From: Nostoc sp. NMS8
GTDB lineage: Bacteria > Cyanobacteriota > Cyanobacteriia > Cyanobacteriales > Nostocaceae
DNA: 64,000 nt
Assembly (NCBI RefSeq): GCF_017115045.1
Contig: NZ_JABXKK010000040.1
Location: 1-64,000 of the forward strand
Direction: 5' to 3'
The translations under genes and the position numbers were made by a program. Below the pieces are notes generated by a model. That model saw nothing but the letters and a program-made list of their open reading frames with translations. It did no database searches and was not told the DNA's origin. Shown here one piece after another: positions 17,994 through 27,287 of the stretch. The number at the start of each line of letters is the position of its first letter. The first letter of the stretch is position 1.

Positions 17994-18641
17994 ATGAAAA
18001 AGAAAAAACTTCTACCTAAATCAATCCTCTCAAAACTCGGAATTCAGCACTGGCTAAACCCTAGCTATCTGCTAACACAACTACTACTTGCCTTCATAGT
18101 AGTGGGTGTAATTGTTTTAGGTTTAGGGGTGGGCAAATCAATACAGACAAATTTACTTGGTATCCAACCAGTATACGCTCAGAGAGTCACCCCTAGCGAT
18201 GTTTGGCAGCAAATATATCAGCAGTTGCCAGATTTCCCACTAGAAAATAAATATATCAGCAAAGAAAACGGGAAGGTTGCCGAAAACAACACCTTAGCAA
18301 ATCGCCTGATTAGATATCATATTTATACCAAAGGTCGCGCCCCAATTTATCGCTTGGATTGGAAGCTGACTTTAGCTGATTACTTGGGTGCCAATGAAAT
18401 TATGTATGATACTAGCTATCCAGGGAATGATTCACTACGGGAAAATCCGATAGAAGGCGATCGCAAAGCGATCACCAATCTTACCCGCAGCCAGCGAGAT
18501 GCCTTAGTACAAGTGTTAGTTAATATATTTAACCCCACTTCCCAAAATACCGTACCCTCTAACCCCAACACCACAACCAGTCCGGCTACATCCACACCCC
18601 CACAGCCACCACAACGGGGAGGGGCCGAATTACTGAAATGA
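17994..18641 (+). CDS. Conserved cyanobacterial membrane-anchored protein of unknown function
   Basis: 215 residues. A basic N-terminus precedes one hydrophobic segment (about 27-47, LLLAFIVVGVIVLGLGVGKSI), so it is anchored or secreted. The conserved-looking core (about 63-180) includes DVWQQIYQQLPDFPLENKY, LANRLIRYHIYTKGRAPIYRLDWKLTLADYLG and a run ending RDALVQVLVNIF. The C-terminal 30 residues are Pro/Thr/Ser-rich and disordered (TTTSPATSTPPQPPQ). I do not know its function. It lies between rpoZ and the DUF1818 gene on one strand. Confidence 0.75.
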   Translation: MKKKKLLPKSILSKLGIQHWLNPSYLLTQLLLAFIVVGVIVLGLGVGKSIQTNLLGIQPVYAQRVTPSDVWQQIYQQLPDFPLENKYISKENGKVAENNTLANRLIRYHIYTKGRAPIYRLDWKLTLADYLGANEIMYDTSYPGNDSLRENPIEGDRKAITNLTRSQRDALVQVLVNIFNPTSQNTVPSNPNTTTSPATSTPPQPPQRGGAELLK

Positions 18642-18673
18642 CCTGCGTACCTCTGCGTTTCAAAAATTAAACT

Positions 18674-19039
18674 ATGGAACGCGTGATTAAAACTGGATTG
18701 GGTTGGCGTATTGGTTGGAACCCTGATACACCTGAGTTTAAAGGTTTAGTCGGTACAGATGATTGGGCAATTGAGTTAACCGAAGCCGAGTTAAATGATT
18801 TTTGCCGTCTACTAGCACAGCTAGCAGACACCATGAAACAACTCGCAGATGAGTTAATGGAAGAAGAAAAAATTGCTTGTGAAGCCGAAAGCGATTTATT
18901 ATGGATGGAAGTAGAAGGATATTCTCATGATTACAGTCTGCGCTTCATCTTGAATACAGGGCGATGTGTAGAAGGTAAATGGAGTGCTTCTGCTGTTCCA
19001 AATTTACTGCAAGCGACTGGGATGCTTAAGGTTTTTTAA
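18674..19039 (+). CDS. DUF1818 family protein
   Basis: A 121-residue soluble, acidic protein starting MERVIKTGLGWRIGWNPD, which matches the cyanobacterial DUF1818 family. The central helix is rich in Glu and Leu (FCRLLAQLADTMKQLADELMEEEK), followed by strands with ESDLLWMEVEGY and LRFILNTGR, and a C-terminal VPNLLQATGML. Function unknown. Third gene of the rightward rpoZ group, 32 bp after the previous gene. Confidence 0.85.
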   Translation: MERVIKTGLGWRIGWNPDTPEFKGLVGTDDWAIELTEAELNDFCRLLAQLADTMKQLADELMEEEKIACEAESDLLWMEVEGYSHDYSLRFILNTGRCVEGKWSASAVPNLLQATGMLKVF

Positions 19040-19048
19040 ATTTGCCTC

Positions 19049-19077
19049 TTGATTATCCTAGGATTTTGTTATATGAT
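19049..19077 (+). promoter_or_regulatory. Promoter of tRNA-Pro
   Basis: TTGATT (19049..19054), a 17 bp spacer and TATGAT (19072..19077) form a near-consensus sigma-70 type promoter ending 12 bp before the tRNA. Confidence 0.7.
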
Positions 19078-19089
19078 AGTGATTCTGAC

Positions 19090-19163
19090 CGGGGCGTAGC
19101 GCAGCTTGGTAGCGCGCCACTTTGGGGTAGTGGAGGTCGTGGGTTCGAATCCCGCCGCTCCGA
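19090..19163 (+). tRNA. tRNA-Pro (anticodon GGG)
   Basis: 74 nt fold into a complete cloverleaf: acceptor stem CGGGGCG/CGCTCCG with one G-T pair, D arm GCGC...GCGC, anticodon stem CCACT/AGTGG with loop TTGGGGT (anticodon GGG), and T arm GTGGG-TTCGAAT-CCCGC. Discriminator base A; the CCA end is not encoded. It reads CCC (and CCU) codons. It has its own promoter and terminator. Confidence 0.95.
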
Positions 19164-19178
19164 TTGATGATAAGCCAT

Positions 19179-19216
19179 ACCTGCTAGTCTTTGCAAAATG
19201 ATTAGCAGGTTTTTTC
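19179..19216 (+). terminator. Rho-independent terminator after tRNA-Pro
   Basis: ACCTGCTA (19179..19186) pairs with TAGCAGGT (19203..19210), followed by a run of six T. Confidence 0.85.
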
Positions 19217-19384
19217 ATAGCTTTTTACGAAAAACTAATTAGACTAGTACCGCAAGGCGGAATTCGTAATGACCTTCGTTCCTCTCTACGAGACGCTACA
19301 CGTAGCTTGCTTCCACAGAGTGGTACGCTAACGTAATTTTTAATTAATTGTTTACAAGGGTTTCAGACATTTAAAATGTGTGGC

Positions 19385-19555
19385 TTATTTACGCCGCAAA
19401 TTTCTCTGTTTGTTTTTTACATCTTTAAGATTGGCAAATGTACCTGGACTGATTAACTCTAATAGCCTTGATTCTATTTCTTGGTTTGATGGGGCAGGTA
19501 CGGTGACTCGATGGCGAAAATCTGGATTCCCTTGTTTTTTATGAGATTTACTCAT
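19385..19555 (-). pseudogene. Possible N-terminal fragment of a transposase
   Basis: A 56-residue ORF from the ATG at 19555, starting MSKSHKKQGNPDFRHRV and containing EIESRLLELISPGTFANL before a basic tail and stop. This resembles the beginning of IS4-like transposases in cyanobacteria, which run to over 300 residues, so it would be a truncated remnant. The family assignment is from memory of the motif and is uncertain; it could instead be a small basic DNA-binding protein. A hairpin (CTCAACAC/GTGTTGAG, 19563..19582) lies directly upstream. Confidence 0.4.
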
Positions 19556-19906
19556 GACTAGTCTCAACACCACTGTGTTGAGTTCTACCATTGAATTTCT
19601 TCCACTTGACACCTATGGCAAGATGCCCACCCCACAAGAGTTAATTGGATATTTTTTTATTTGTCAGTGCCTAATGGCAAACTGACAGCAGTCTGTTGCG
19701 ATCGCATTTAGTCAAATGTTAAAACTTAAACTATATGAAATAATACAAATGTTATCCTGGGGGCACTGTGATCGCACACATTCAACTCTCTTCAAAATAC
19801 ACCACAACCACGTTAGAGTGAATTAGAGTAGCAATTTATTGCGCTTTTTAATATGAAAATCTCTGTTCTTGTCAAATTTTAATTTTTTCTGCTTGAGAAA
19901 CCCGGA

Positions 19907-20629
19907 ATGCTAGACCAAATTTTTGATTACCTCCACTTTCATTTCAGCGTTGAAGCCCCGATAGTTCTGCTGATCCTGGTATTTTTAGAGGCGGTCTTAT
20001 CTGCCGATAATGCGATCGCCTTGGCTGCGATCGCTCAAGGGCTAGAAGACAAAGAACTTGAGCGTAAGGCCCTCAACTTTGGTTTAGTCGTTGCCTACGT
20101 ACTACGAATCACCTTGATTTTAACTGCTACTTGGGTACAACAATTCTGGCAATTTGAATTATTGGGTGCTGCTTACCTGCTGTGGTTGGTATTCCAGCAC
20201 TTTAGCTCACAACAAAGTGAAGACGATCGTCATCACGAGCCGCGTTTTAATTCATTGTTGCAAGCTATACCCGTGATTGCATTTACAGATTTGGCATTTT
20301 CTTTGGATAGCGTGACAACTGCGATCGCAGTTTCTCAAGAAAGGTGGTTGGTGCTGACGGGTGCAACAATTGGTATTATTGCCCTGCGATTCATGGCGGG
20401 ATTGTTTATCCGTTGGCTAGACGAATACGAAAACCTAGAAGATGCAGGTTATGTAACTGTAGCTTTGGTTGGCTTGCGCTTGTTGTTGAAAGTGGTGAAC
20501 GATGCTCTAGTTCCACCAGAATGGATCATGATTCCTGCCATCTTCCTAATTTTAGGCTGGGGATTTTCCAAGCGTGTTAGCACTGAATTACCCCAAATAG
20601 AACCAGAAAAGAGCGAAGTTTCTAAGTAA
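19907..20629 (+). CDS. TerC family integral membrane protein
   Basis: 240 residues with about seven predicted transmembrane helices. Two acidic signature motifs are conserved: LEAVLSADNAIALAA in the first helix and FTDLAFSLDSVTTAIAVSQ in the middle, which in this family form a metal-ion (Mn2+) path; a cytosolic acidic loop (SEDDRHHEP) lies between. TerC/YkoY relatives export manganese to metallate secreted enzymes or help thylakoid protein insertion. The start at ATG 19907 fits the family N-terminus. Confidence 0.92.
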   Translation: MLDQIFDYLHFHFSVEAPIVLLILVFLEAVLSADNAIALAAIAQGLEDKELERKALNFGLVVAYVLRITLILTATWVQQFWQFELLGAAYLLWLVFQHFSSQQSEDDRHHEPRFNSLLQAIPVIAFTDLAFSLDSVTTAIAVSQERWLVLTGATIGIIALRFMAGLFIRWLDEYENLEDAGYVTVALVGLRLLLKVVNDALVPPEWIMIPAIFLILGWGFSKRVSTELPQIEPEKSEVSK

Positions 20630-20632
20630 GTG

Positions 20633-20698
20633 AGGAGTTAGGAGTGAGGAGTTAGGAATTTTTAACTCCTAACTTTTAACTCCTAACTCCTAACTCTC
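20633..20698. terminator. Inverted heptamer-repeat hairpin between convergent genes
   Basis: GAGGAGTTAGGAGTGAGGAG is followed after a short AT loop by TAACTCCTAACTCCTAACTC, a long imperfect palindrome built from 7 bp repeats. It sits exactly between the convergent terC and ndk genes, so it may terminate both. Confidence 0.6.
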
Positions 20699-20700
20699 CC

Positions 20701-21150
20701 TTACTCGTGCAACCAAGGTGTTAAGTGTGGCTGCCAACTTACCAACTCTTCATCCTTAAACCATAGAGCGATTTCCTGTTGGGCGGTTTCTGGAGCATCA
20801 GAGCCGTGGATTAAGTTACGACCAATATTCAGTCCAAAATCGCCGCGAATCGTTCCCGGCTCTGCTGTTAAGGGGTTTGTCGCACCAATAATCTTTCTGG
20901 CAGATGCAATAACGCCATCACCTTCCCATACCAGCGCCACTACTGGGCTAGAAGTGATAAATTCGACTAAACTACCAAAAAAGGGACGTTCCCGGTGAAC
21001 CCCATAGTGTTGTTCAGCCAATTCCCGACTGACTTTCAGGAACTTTAAACCAACTAGGGTAAAACCTTTGGTTTCAAAGCGACGGATAATTTCCCCCACT
21101 AATCCCCGCTGTACTCCATCAGGCTTAATTGCTAAAAATGTGCGCTCCAT
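20701..21150 (-). CDS. ndk: Nucleoside diphosphate kinase
   Basis: 149 residues, standard length. Ndk transfers phosphate from ATP to other NDPs through a phosphohistidine. The family opening [21 protein letters not shown], the catalytic-histidine segment [14 protein letters not shown] and [15 protein letters not shown] are all intact. Cytosolic. Monocistronic, with a repeat-rich upstream region. Confidence 0.97.
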   Translation of the reverse strand: MERTFLAIKPDGVQRGLVGEIIRRFETKGFTLVGLKFLKVSRELAEQHYGVHRERPFFGSLVEFITSSPVVALVWEGDGVIASARKIIGATNPLTAEPGTIRGDFGLNIGRNLIHGSDAPETAQQEIALWFKDEELVSWQPHLTPWLHE

Positions 21151-21605
21151 TGCTATCTCCTAAAACTTAATAAAGTTTTTATCTAGTCAATCGTCCTTTG
21201 TCCTACCCTGCGGGTAGCCGCTGGCGCGTCTATGTCATTTGTTCTTCATCCTCTGTCTTGAGTCCAATAGTTTTCCACTAATGATCAATGACCAATGACT
21301 CAATGGCACTAAGAAAAGCCGAAAGGATTGTGTCACCTCGTTCCCAGTCTGAAGACTGGGAATGTATTCCCAGAGGCAGAGCCTCTGTTCAGTCCACTGG
21401 AGGCGGAGCCTCCCAAAACCAGTCAGTCCAAGGGCTGTGTCTTAACTTAGTGCCATTTGACTAATGACCAATGACCAATGACTAATGACCAATGACTCTT
21501 GACCAATCAGAGTTTATCTCAGAAATTACCTTTAGGTGCATATACGTTGCCAGATGAATGCGCTAAATTGTTAACTCGTGGGTGAAAAACAGAGGTTAGG
21601 AAGAA
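21151..21605. other. Repeat-filled intergenic region between ndk and speA
   Basis: No gene. It contains a CTGCGGGTAGCCGCTGGCGCG-type dispersed motif (around 21210), the 156 bp inverted-repeat element at 21302..21457, and a tract of TGACCAATGACTAA units up to about 21510. The speA leader is the last 90 bp. Confidence 0.7.
21302..21457. mobile_element. MITE-like element with perfect AATGGCACTAAG ends
   Basis: Left end AATGGCACTAAG (21302..21313) and right end CTTAGTGCCATT (21446..21457) are exact inverted repeats. The inside is a chain of hairpins (CCCAGTCTGAAGACTGGG, AGGCAGAGCCT, GGAGGCGGAGCCTCC) with no ORF. TGACT occurs close to both ends but the flanking repeats are full of TGACT, so a target duplication cannot be claimed. 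Related ends are at 1697, 1747 and 62713. Confidence 0.75.
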
Positions 21606-23624
21606 ATGGGTGTTGAGTCAACTGCTACATCTGACGAAGTGGTACTACCTGCCAATGGACAGAAATTTGAAGTGAAAAACCATAAGCACAAGAAACTGTT
21701 ACCACCTAGTCCTACTATTACAGGAGATTTACCTCGCTCCTGGAAAATTGAAGATAGCGAAGCCTTGTATCGCATTGAAGGATGGGGACAACCTTATTTT
21801 TCCATTAGCGCGGCTGGACACGTTACCGTAGCACCCAAGGGCGATCGCGGGGGATCTCTTGACTTGTTTGAATTGGTCAACGCCATGAAACAGCGCAACT
21901 TGGGACTTCCTATGTTGATCCGCTTTTCTGATATTTTGGAAGACCGAATTGAGCGCTTGAACGCTTGTTTTGCCAAAGCGATCGCCCGCTACAACTACCC
22001 TGGTGTCTACCGTGGCGTGTTTCCCGTCAAGTGCAATCAAGAGCGGCATTTGATTGAGGATTTGGTGAAATTTGGCAAGCCTCATCAATTTGGTTTAGAA
22101 GCTGGTTCCAAGCCAGAATTAATGATTGCTCTAGCTGTGTTGGATACACCAGGGGCATTGCTCGTTTGCAATGGCTATAAAGACCGAGAATACATCGAAA
22201 CGGCAATGTTAGCCCAAAGACTAGGGCAAACACCAATTATCGTCTTAGAACAGATTGAAGAGGTTGATTTGGTAATTGACGCCAATCGCCAGTTAGGTAT
22301 TAAGCCGATTTTGGGGGTTCGTGCTAAACTCAGTACCCAAGGTATGGGACGTTGGGGAGCCTCTAGTGGCGATCGCGCTAAATTTGGTTTAACAATGCCT
22401 GAAGTTATTGAGGCTGTTGACAAGTTAAGAGAAGCTAACCTGCTCGATTCTTTGCAGTTGATGCACTTCCACATCGGCTCACAAATCTCCGCCATCAATG
22501 TGATTAAAGATGCCATCCAAGAAGCCAGCCGCATTTATGTGGAATTGTCCATGCTGGGGGCGGATATGAAATATCTTGATGTTGGTGGTGGCTTGGGTGT
22601 AGATTACGATGGCTCCCAAACCAACTTCTACGCATCGAAAAATTACAACATGCAGAACTATGCTAACGACATCGTGGCAGAGTTAAAAGATACCTGTGCC
22701 GAGCGGCAAATTGCCGTACCAACACTGATTAGCGAAAGTGGACGAGCGATCGCTTCCCATCAGTCGGTGCTGATTTTTGATGTTCTCAGTACTAGTGATG
22801 TCCCTCTCGACGCACCAGAACCTCCGCAAGAGGGAGAATCCCCAATTATTAATTATCTTTGGGAAAGCTACCAATCCATCAACCAAGAAAATTACCAAGA
22901 GTTGTACCACGATGCTGCACAATTCAAAGAAGAAGCTATTAGCCGCTTCAACTTAGGAATTTTACGCCTCAGAGAACGAGCCAAGGCCGAACGCCTCTAC
23001 TGGGCTTGTTGTCAGAAAATTCTTACCATCACTAGACAGCAAGAATACGTACCCGATGAACTGGAAGACCTAGAAAAAATCATGGCTTCCATCTACTACG
23101 TTAATATGTCAGTGTTTCAATCAGCACCAGATTGCTGGGCGATCGACCAACTCTTTCCCATCATGCCAATCCACCGCTTAGATGAAGAACCAATGCGGCG
23201 GGGAATTTTGGCAGACCTCACCTGCGACAGTGATGGTAAAATCGACCGCTTTATTGACCTGCGCGATGTCAAATCGGTTTTAGAATTGCACACCCACAAG
23301 CCCGGAGAACCATATTATCTGGGGATGTTTTTGAATGGAGCTTACCAAGAAATCATGGGCAATTTGCACAACCTGTTTGGCGACACCAACGCTGTTCACA
23401 TCCAATTAACGCCCAAAGGCTATCAGATTGAACACATTGTCAAAGGTGACACCATGAGCGAAGTTGTCAGCTATGTGCAGTATGACTCCGAAGATATGGT
23501 AGAAAACATTCGCCAGCGTTGTGAAAAAGCATTAGAAGAAAAGCGCATCACCCTAGCAGAATCTCAGCGACTACTGCAAACATACGAGCAGAGTCTTAGG
23601 AGATATACGTACTTAAATAGTTAG
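21606..23624 (+). CDS. speA: Biosynthetic arginine decarboxylase
   Basis: 672 residues, a PLP-dependent fold III decarboxylase that makes agmatine from arginine, the entry to polyamine synthesis. The PLP lysine is in FPVKCNQERHLIEDLV; the glycine loop YLDVGGGLGVDYDG and the C-terminal ADLTCDSDGKIDRF (catalytic Cys) are present. The N-terminal 30 residues are variable. AGGAAG precedes the ATG at 21606. The stop codon is followed by a GGGGACT repeat tract. Confidence 0.95.
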   Translation: MGVESTATSDEVVLPANGQKFEVKNHKHKKLLPPSPTITGDLPRSWKIEDSEALYRIEGWGQPYFSISAAGHVTVAPKGDRGGSLDLFELVNAMKQRNLGLPMLIRFSDILEDRIERLNACFAKAIARYNYPGVYRGVFPVKCNQERHLIEDLVKFGKPHQFGLEAGSKPELMIALAVLDTPGALLVCNGYKDREYIETAMLAQRLGQTPIIVLEQIEEVDLVIDANRQLGIKPILGVRAKLSTQGMGRWGASSGDRAKFGLTMPEVIEAVDKLREANLLDSLQLMHFHIGSQISAINVIKDAIQEASRIYVELSMLGADMKYLDVGGGLGVDYDGSQTNFYASKNYNMQNYANDIVAELKDTCAERQIAVPTLISESGRAIASHQSVLIFDVLSTSDVPLDAPEPPQEGESPIINYLWESYQSINQENYQELYHDAAQFKEEAISRFNLGILRLRERAKAERLYWACCQKILTITRQQEYVPDELEDLEKIMASIYYVNMSVFQSAPDCWAIDQLFPIMPIHRLDEEPMRRGILADLTCDSDGKIDRFIDLRDVKSVLELHTHKPGEPYYLGMFLNGAYQEIMGNLHNLFGDTNAVHIQLTPKGYQIEHIVKGDTMSEVVSYVQYDSEDMVENIRQRCEKALEEKRITLAESQRLLQTYEQSLRRYTYLNS

Positions 23625-23629
23625 GGACT

Positions 23630-23745
23630 GGGGACTTGGGACTGGGGACTAAGAGAGTGTAAAGAATGGGAACTAGATAGGAAAGTTTTTTCTAATACCT
23701 AATACCCAATACCCAGTCCCCAATCCCCAATACCCATTCCCTAAT
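23630..23745. repeat. Inverted GGGGACT/AGTCCCC repeat tract
   Basis: GGGACTGGGGACTTGGGAC units face CCCAGTCCCCAATCCCC units, so the transcript would fold into a long hairpin between the convergent speA and nucleotidyltransferase genes. It may act as a two-way terminator. Confidence 0.7.
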
Positions 23746-24910
23746 TTACATTTGTCCCCAACAATTCCTCTATCGCTTGTCGCTCAAGAGGAGTATGTGA
23801 TGGTACTGTTTGACGGGCATCGGTAATCAGCCAGTCTAAAGCAGCGGCTTGAACATCGATCGCAGCGCCAGTTTTATCTACGCAATAACGTCCAAATACT
23901 AGCTTATCGACTAAACGGACTCCGGGCCCCAGGCGCGACCATTCAAAAATCACGCTGTTTTCTACTGTTGCGCCACTGCATATCCAACAATTGGGGCCAA
24001 TCATCGCTGGCCCGACGATTTTAGCTCCGTCTTCGATTCTCGTCATCCCGCCAATGTAAACGGGGCCGGTGATATCTACCTTGTCCCAATTTACGGCGAC
24101 ATTTAAGCCAGTGTAGATGCCAGGGGCGACTTCATGACCGGGGATTTGCACATTTTTGATTTCACCCAGCAGCACACCGCGAATCGCCCGCCAATAGTCT
24201 GGGACTTTACCAATATCTACCCATTCAAAGTCCATAGGGATGGCGTAGAAGGGTGCTTTGGTTTCTACCAAATTGGGAAACAATTGGCTACCAATGTCAT
24301 ATTCGACACCAGAGGGTATATAGTTAAAAACTTCTGGCTCAAAGATATAAATACCTGTGTTGATGTTGGTGCTAAGAGCTTCTTCAGTTGAAGGTTTTTC
24401 TTGGAAAGCTTTGACCCGGCCTTCTTCATCAGTTACAACCACACCATAGCTAGAGACTTCTTCTTTGGGGACAGATTTCGTAATAATAGTAGCGATCGCC
24501 CCTTTCTCTTTATGCCATTTAACAGCCGCAGTTAAATCCAAATCAATCAAAGCATCACCGCACAACACCACAAAGGTATCATCAAAAAAGGGTGAGAAGT
24601 CTTGGATGCGTCGCATCCCTCCAGCAGAACCTATGGCTTCGCCCACGAGTTTACCATCGTCATCAATTTTCCCTTCAAAGGAATAGGCAATCTGCACGCC
24701 AAACCGCTGACCGTCACGGAAATAGTTTTCAATTTCCTCAGCCAAATGACTAACATTGACCAAAATCTGGTCAAATCCATGATGGCGTAACAGTTCCAGC
24801 AAGAACTCCATCACTGGTTTTTGCAGGATGGGCATCATCGGTTTGGGCATAGTGTACGTAATCGGACGCACGCGAGTACCCTTACCAGCTGCCAGAATCA
24901 TCGCTTTCAT
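23741..24910 (-). CDS. Sugar-phosphate nucleotidyltransferase with left-handed beta-helix domain
   Basis: 389 residues. The N-terminal NTP-transferase domain has LAAGKGTRVRPITYTMPKPM and the LCGDALIDLDL metal-binding motif; the C-terminal third has hexapeptide repeats (VAPGIYTGLNV, GGMTRIEDGAKIVGPAMIG). The layout matches mannose-1-phosphate guanylyltransferase / glucose-1-phosphate uridylyl- or thymidylyltransferase-like proteins, but is shorter than the fusion proteins with a phosphomannomutase domain. It supplies an activated sugar for polysaccharide or glycolipid synthesis; nucleotide specificity cannot be told from sequence alone. Monocistronic. Confidence 0.85.
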   Translation of the reverse strand: MKAMILAAGKGTRVRPITYTMPKPMMPILQKPVMEFLLELLRHHGFDQILVNVSHLAEEIENYFRDGQRFGVQIAYSFEGKIDDDGKLVGEAIGSAGGMRRIQDFSPFFDDTFVVLCGDALIDLDLTAAVKWHKEKGAIATIITKSVPKEEVSSYGVVVTDEEGRVKAFQEKPSTEEALSTNINTGIYIFEPEVFNYIPSGVEYDIGSQLFPNLVETKAPFYAIPMDFEWVDIGKVPDYWRAIRGVLLGEIKNVQIPGHEVAPGIYTGLNVAVNWDKVDITGPVYIGGMTRIEDGAKIVGPAMIGPNCWICSGATVENSVIFEWSRLGPGVRLVDKLVFGRYCVDKTGAAIDVQAAALDWLITDARQTVPSHTPLERQAIEELLGTNVN

Positions 24911-25147
24911 AAAAATTTATTCCTCAACCACAAGCCAGTTTACTTTCATCGAGTGATACTTAATCATCAGTCTTTATTTCTGCTCTAAGTCATCCCTCAA
25001 AACAGGGATAACAGTAATTTAGCGGTTATTGCAACCATCGATATACTTAGATGACAAGCAATCGCTTATCCTTTCAATTTACTCGGATTTTGGGGCTGAA
25101 TCAAAAATCTGTAAATTATCTGTAGGGATGTAGGGCTACTTTTAGCT

Positions 25148-25957
25148 TTAATTCATTGGATGTTCAAGGGGTCTAACTAAGCGAATTTTAATCTCATGGT
25201 AAAACTCCTCTTGAAATAGCTCTACTTTCGATTGAGCCGAGAGTAGTAGTAGCGCCCAGAAAACACCAACTAGTTGACTTTGTTTAGACTCATGTCTAGA
25301 CCCATTTTGGTTGAGAAGCTTTGTCTGAGTCCACAATTCTACAAGTTGTTCTAAATTCAACCAATTTTGTTCTAAACTTAGGTCTCTTGCTGACAATCTC
25401 AACACCTGTTCTAGTTCTCCGGCAACTTCTGTTAAATTTTCCTGGTGAGCTAACTCCAGTGCCTCCCGCATACTTTGGACGCTAGGCTGACGCCGGGGAC
25501 GGATAGGTTTGCTGACTTTTTCTACCAATTTTAGTTGGTTAGCCATGATCTGCAATTGCTCAATTAACTCTTGCAGAGTCACCCGGCGCTTTGGTGGTGG
25601 CATTGCTGCTGGACGACGACGCAATTGCCGTTCTAATGGTAGACGATGACCCTGATGTGATACACCGTCTTCACCTTCCAATAAGGCATCATCTTCTACA
25701 CCATCTTGTGCATCTCCTATAGTTGACAATTCCATCAAGGTGTTGGCTTTGAATAATACCAGCATTGATGCTGATAAAAAAGCCTGTCCAGATTGAGACA
25801 AGTCCGCTTCGTAGCCTCTTGTTATTACCCCCGGTGCCATCAGTTCTAAGTAACGGTCAATCACCTCAATCACTTGGACATCCCAAGGATCAATTTCCCC
25901 CTGCTCGGCTTGGTAAATCAAGAATGTAATTGTTTCTAATAGCTCGGAAGCTTCCAT
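25148..25957 (-). CDS. scpA: Segregation and condensation protein A
   Basis: 269 residues. The N-terminal helix (LLETITFLIYQAEQGEIDPWDVQVIEVIDRYLEL) and the winged-helix C-terminus (LVGVFWALLLLSAQSKVELFQEEFYHEIKI) are the kleisin parts that bridge SMC heads in chromosome condensation. A polar insert of about 60 residues in the middle is common in cyanobacterial ScpA. Cytosolic, nucleoid-associated. Upstream is a long non-coding region. Confidence 0.9.
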   Translation of the reverse strand: MEASELLETITFLIYQAEQGEIDPWDVQVIEVIDRYLELMAPGVITRGYEADLSQSGQAFLSASMLVLFKANTLMELSTIGDAQDGVEDDALLEGEDGVSHQGHRLPLERQLRRRPAAMPPPKRRVTLQELIEQLQIMANQLKLVEKVSKPIRPRRQPSVQSMREALELAHQENLTEVAGELEQVLRLSARDLSLEQNWLNLEQLVELWTQTKLLNQNGSRHESKQSQLVGVFWALLLLSAQSKVELFQEEFYHEIKIRLVRPLEHPMN

Positions 25958-26469
25958 TAACAGGTTCTAAGTTAATTAATGACAGGAATTGCCTGGTGGC
26001 AGTATTTTCTAAAATTTATAATCAATCACCATTGTGAATTGTGAGATCGGATTGTGCAACTTTTGATTTCCGCTAGTCAATAAAAAAACATCCCACATTT
26101 TCTTGTGGGGTGAGCAGCATGAGCTACCTAAACCTGGGACAGGTAGAGACAATACTGTTCAAAATAGCATTCTCGTGGGATGCCTGGGAATAAAAAACTC
26201 CACCCACAAGGGCATGGGGCATGAGGAAGAATCACCAATGCCTAATGCTCCAGGGATGGAGTTTCGCGCCGACTTTCAATAAATCTTTCAATAAATAGGG
26301 AAAGGGAAAGGGGATGAAGTTTTTCCCCTTTCCGCATCTTCTGCAAGAAGTCTATTAATTTTTGACTATAGAAAACAATGCCTGGACATCAGTCAAGGGT
26401 AAGTGCCAGAGTAATTCTGATTGCCAAGTATCTGGGTCAATCTGGGAGTGACATTTCAAAGATTGGGTA
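25958..26469. other. Intergenic region with small inverted repeats
   Basis: No ORF of interest. CATCCCAC (26089..26096) and GTGGGATG (26175..26182) bracket about 94 bp containing a CCCACATTTTCTTGTGGG hairpin; a direct repeat TTTCAATAAATC/TTTCAATAAATA lies at about 26275..26298, and AAAGGGGAT...CCCCTTT forms a hairpin near 26305..26335. The whole looks like a short decayed element. Confidence 0.5.
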
Positions 26470-26982
26470 TTATCCAGGATTTCTTTGTTGACGATTTTGA
26501 CGGAATTGCTCTAATTTTTGAAGTTGTTCGGGGGTGAAAACTGCTTGAATCTGTTGTTTTTCAGACTCGCGGATTTGTTTGATTTGGTTTTTTTGTATTT
26601 CACTCAGATTTAAGCCAGCAAAATCACCTTTTTTGCCACCATTATGCTGTCCTGGTTGCCGTTGACCTTGACCTGTTTGCCCCTGAGCCTTACGTGCTTG
26701 CCACTCAGCGCGACGTGCTTGTTTCGCCGCCTCTAATTTTGCTTTTTGTTCTGGGGTGAAAACTGCTTCAATTTTGGTGCGGCTATCACGGCGAATTGTT
26801 TGAATTTGGGTTTTTTGGGCATCTGTTAGACCTAAGTCTTTCCAAGGGCCCCTTTCTCTTTGTGGAGTTTGTGCAAGTAAGATGGGTGAAGGAGAGGCTG
26901 TTTGGGCGTGAACAGCAAAGGAGGTTGCAGTTAAAGTTAAGGCGATCGCTCCAGCAACTAGCGATAATACTTTGAGTTTCAT
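26470..26982 (-). CDS. Spy/CpxP-like periplasmic protein with duplicated repeat
   Basis: 170 residues with a signal peptide (about 1-26, cleaved after VHAQ or nearby). The mature protein contains two copies of one helical unit: LGLTDAQKTQIQTIRRDS...AVFTPEQKAKLE and LNLSEIQKNQIKQIRESE...AVFTPEQLQKLE, joined by a Gln/Gly-rich linker. This is the Spy repeat of periplasmic chaperones (LTxxQ motif), here as LTDAQ and LSEIQ. Its likely role is as an envelope-stress chaperone or metal-responsive factor. It is divergent from a two-component pair that might control it (inference). Confidence 0.85.
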   Translation of the reverse strand: MKLKVLSLVAGAIALTLTATSFAVHAQTASPSPILLAQTPQRERGPWKDLGLTDAQKTQIQTIRRDSRTKIEAVFTPEQKAKLEAAKQARRAEWQARKAQGQTGQGQRQPGQHNGGKKGDFAGLNLSEIQKNQIKQIRESEKQQIQAVFTPEQLQKLEQFRQNRQQRNPG

Positions 26983-27287
26983 TACTTATCTCGTGGGTTT
27001 TTCCTGGTTGGATGCCACTATCATAAGAACTTATCTTTAGTAGTTACATGAGGAGAAAGTCATGGTTATACCCATGACTTTAGTCATGATTGAATTTTGA
27101 CAAATATGATTGACAATAAATAGTTAGGAGCGGCAAGTGGTAAGTTAAGAGTTTGGAATGATTTACCAAATAATTTAGGATGGTGATAAATCTTTATTTA
27201 GATTATTACGTAATATTTTGATATCCTGCATTTACTCTTAATTACTCAGTCACCGAAAAATTTAAACGTCGGAGACTGCTACTCAAA
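26983..27287. other. Divergent promoter region
   Basis: AT-rich region between the Spy-like gene and the histidine kinase. GTCATGGTTATACCCATGAC (27059..27078) is an imperfect palindrome followed by a second CATGACTTTAGTCATG palindrome (27072..27087), a possible operator cluster; nothing else is visible. Confidence 0.45.

Noticed and set aside
21302..21460. 5 bp target duplication TGACT around the element
   Set aside because: The flanks consist of TGACCAATGACTAA repeats, so TGACT on both sides is expected anyway.
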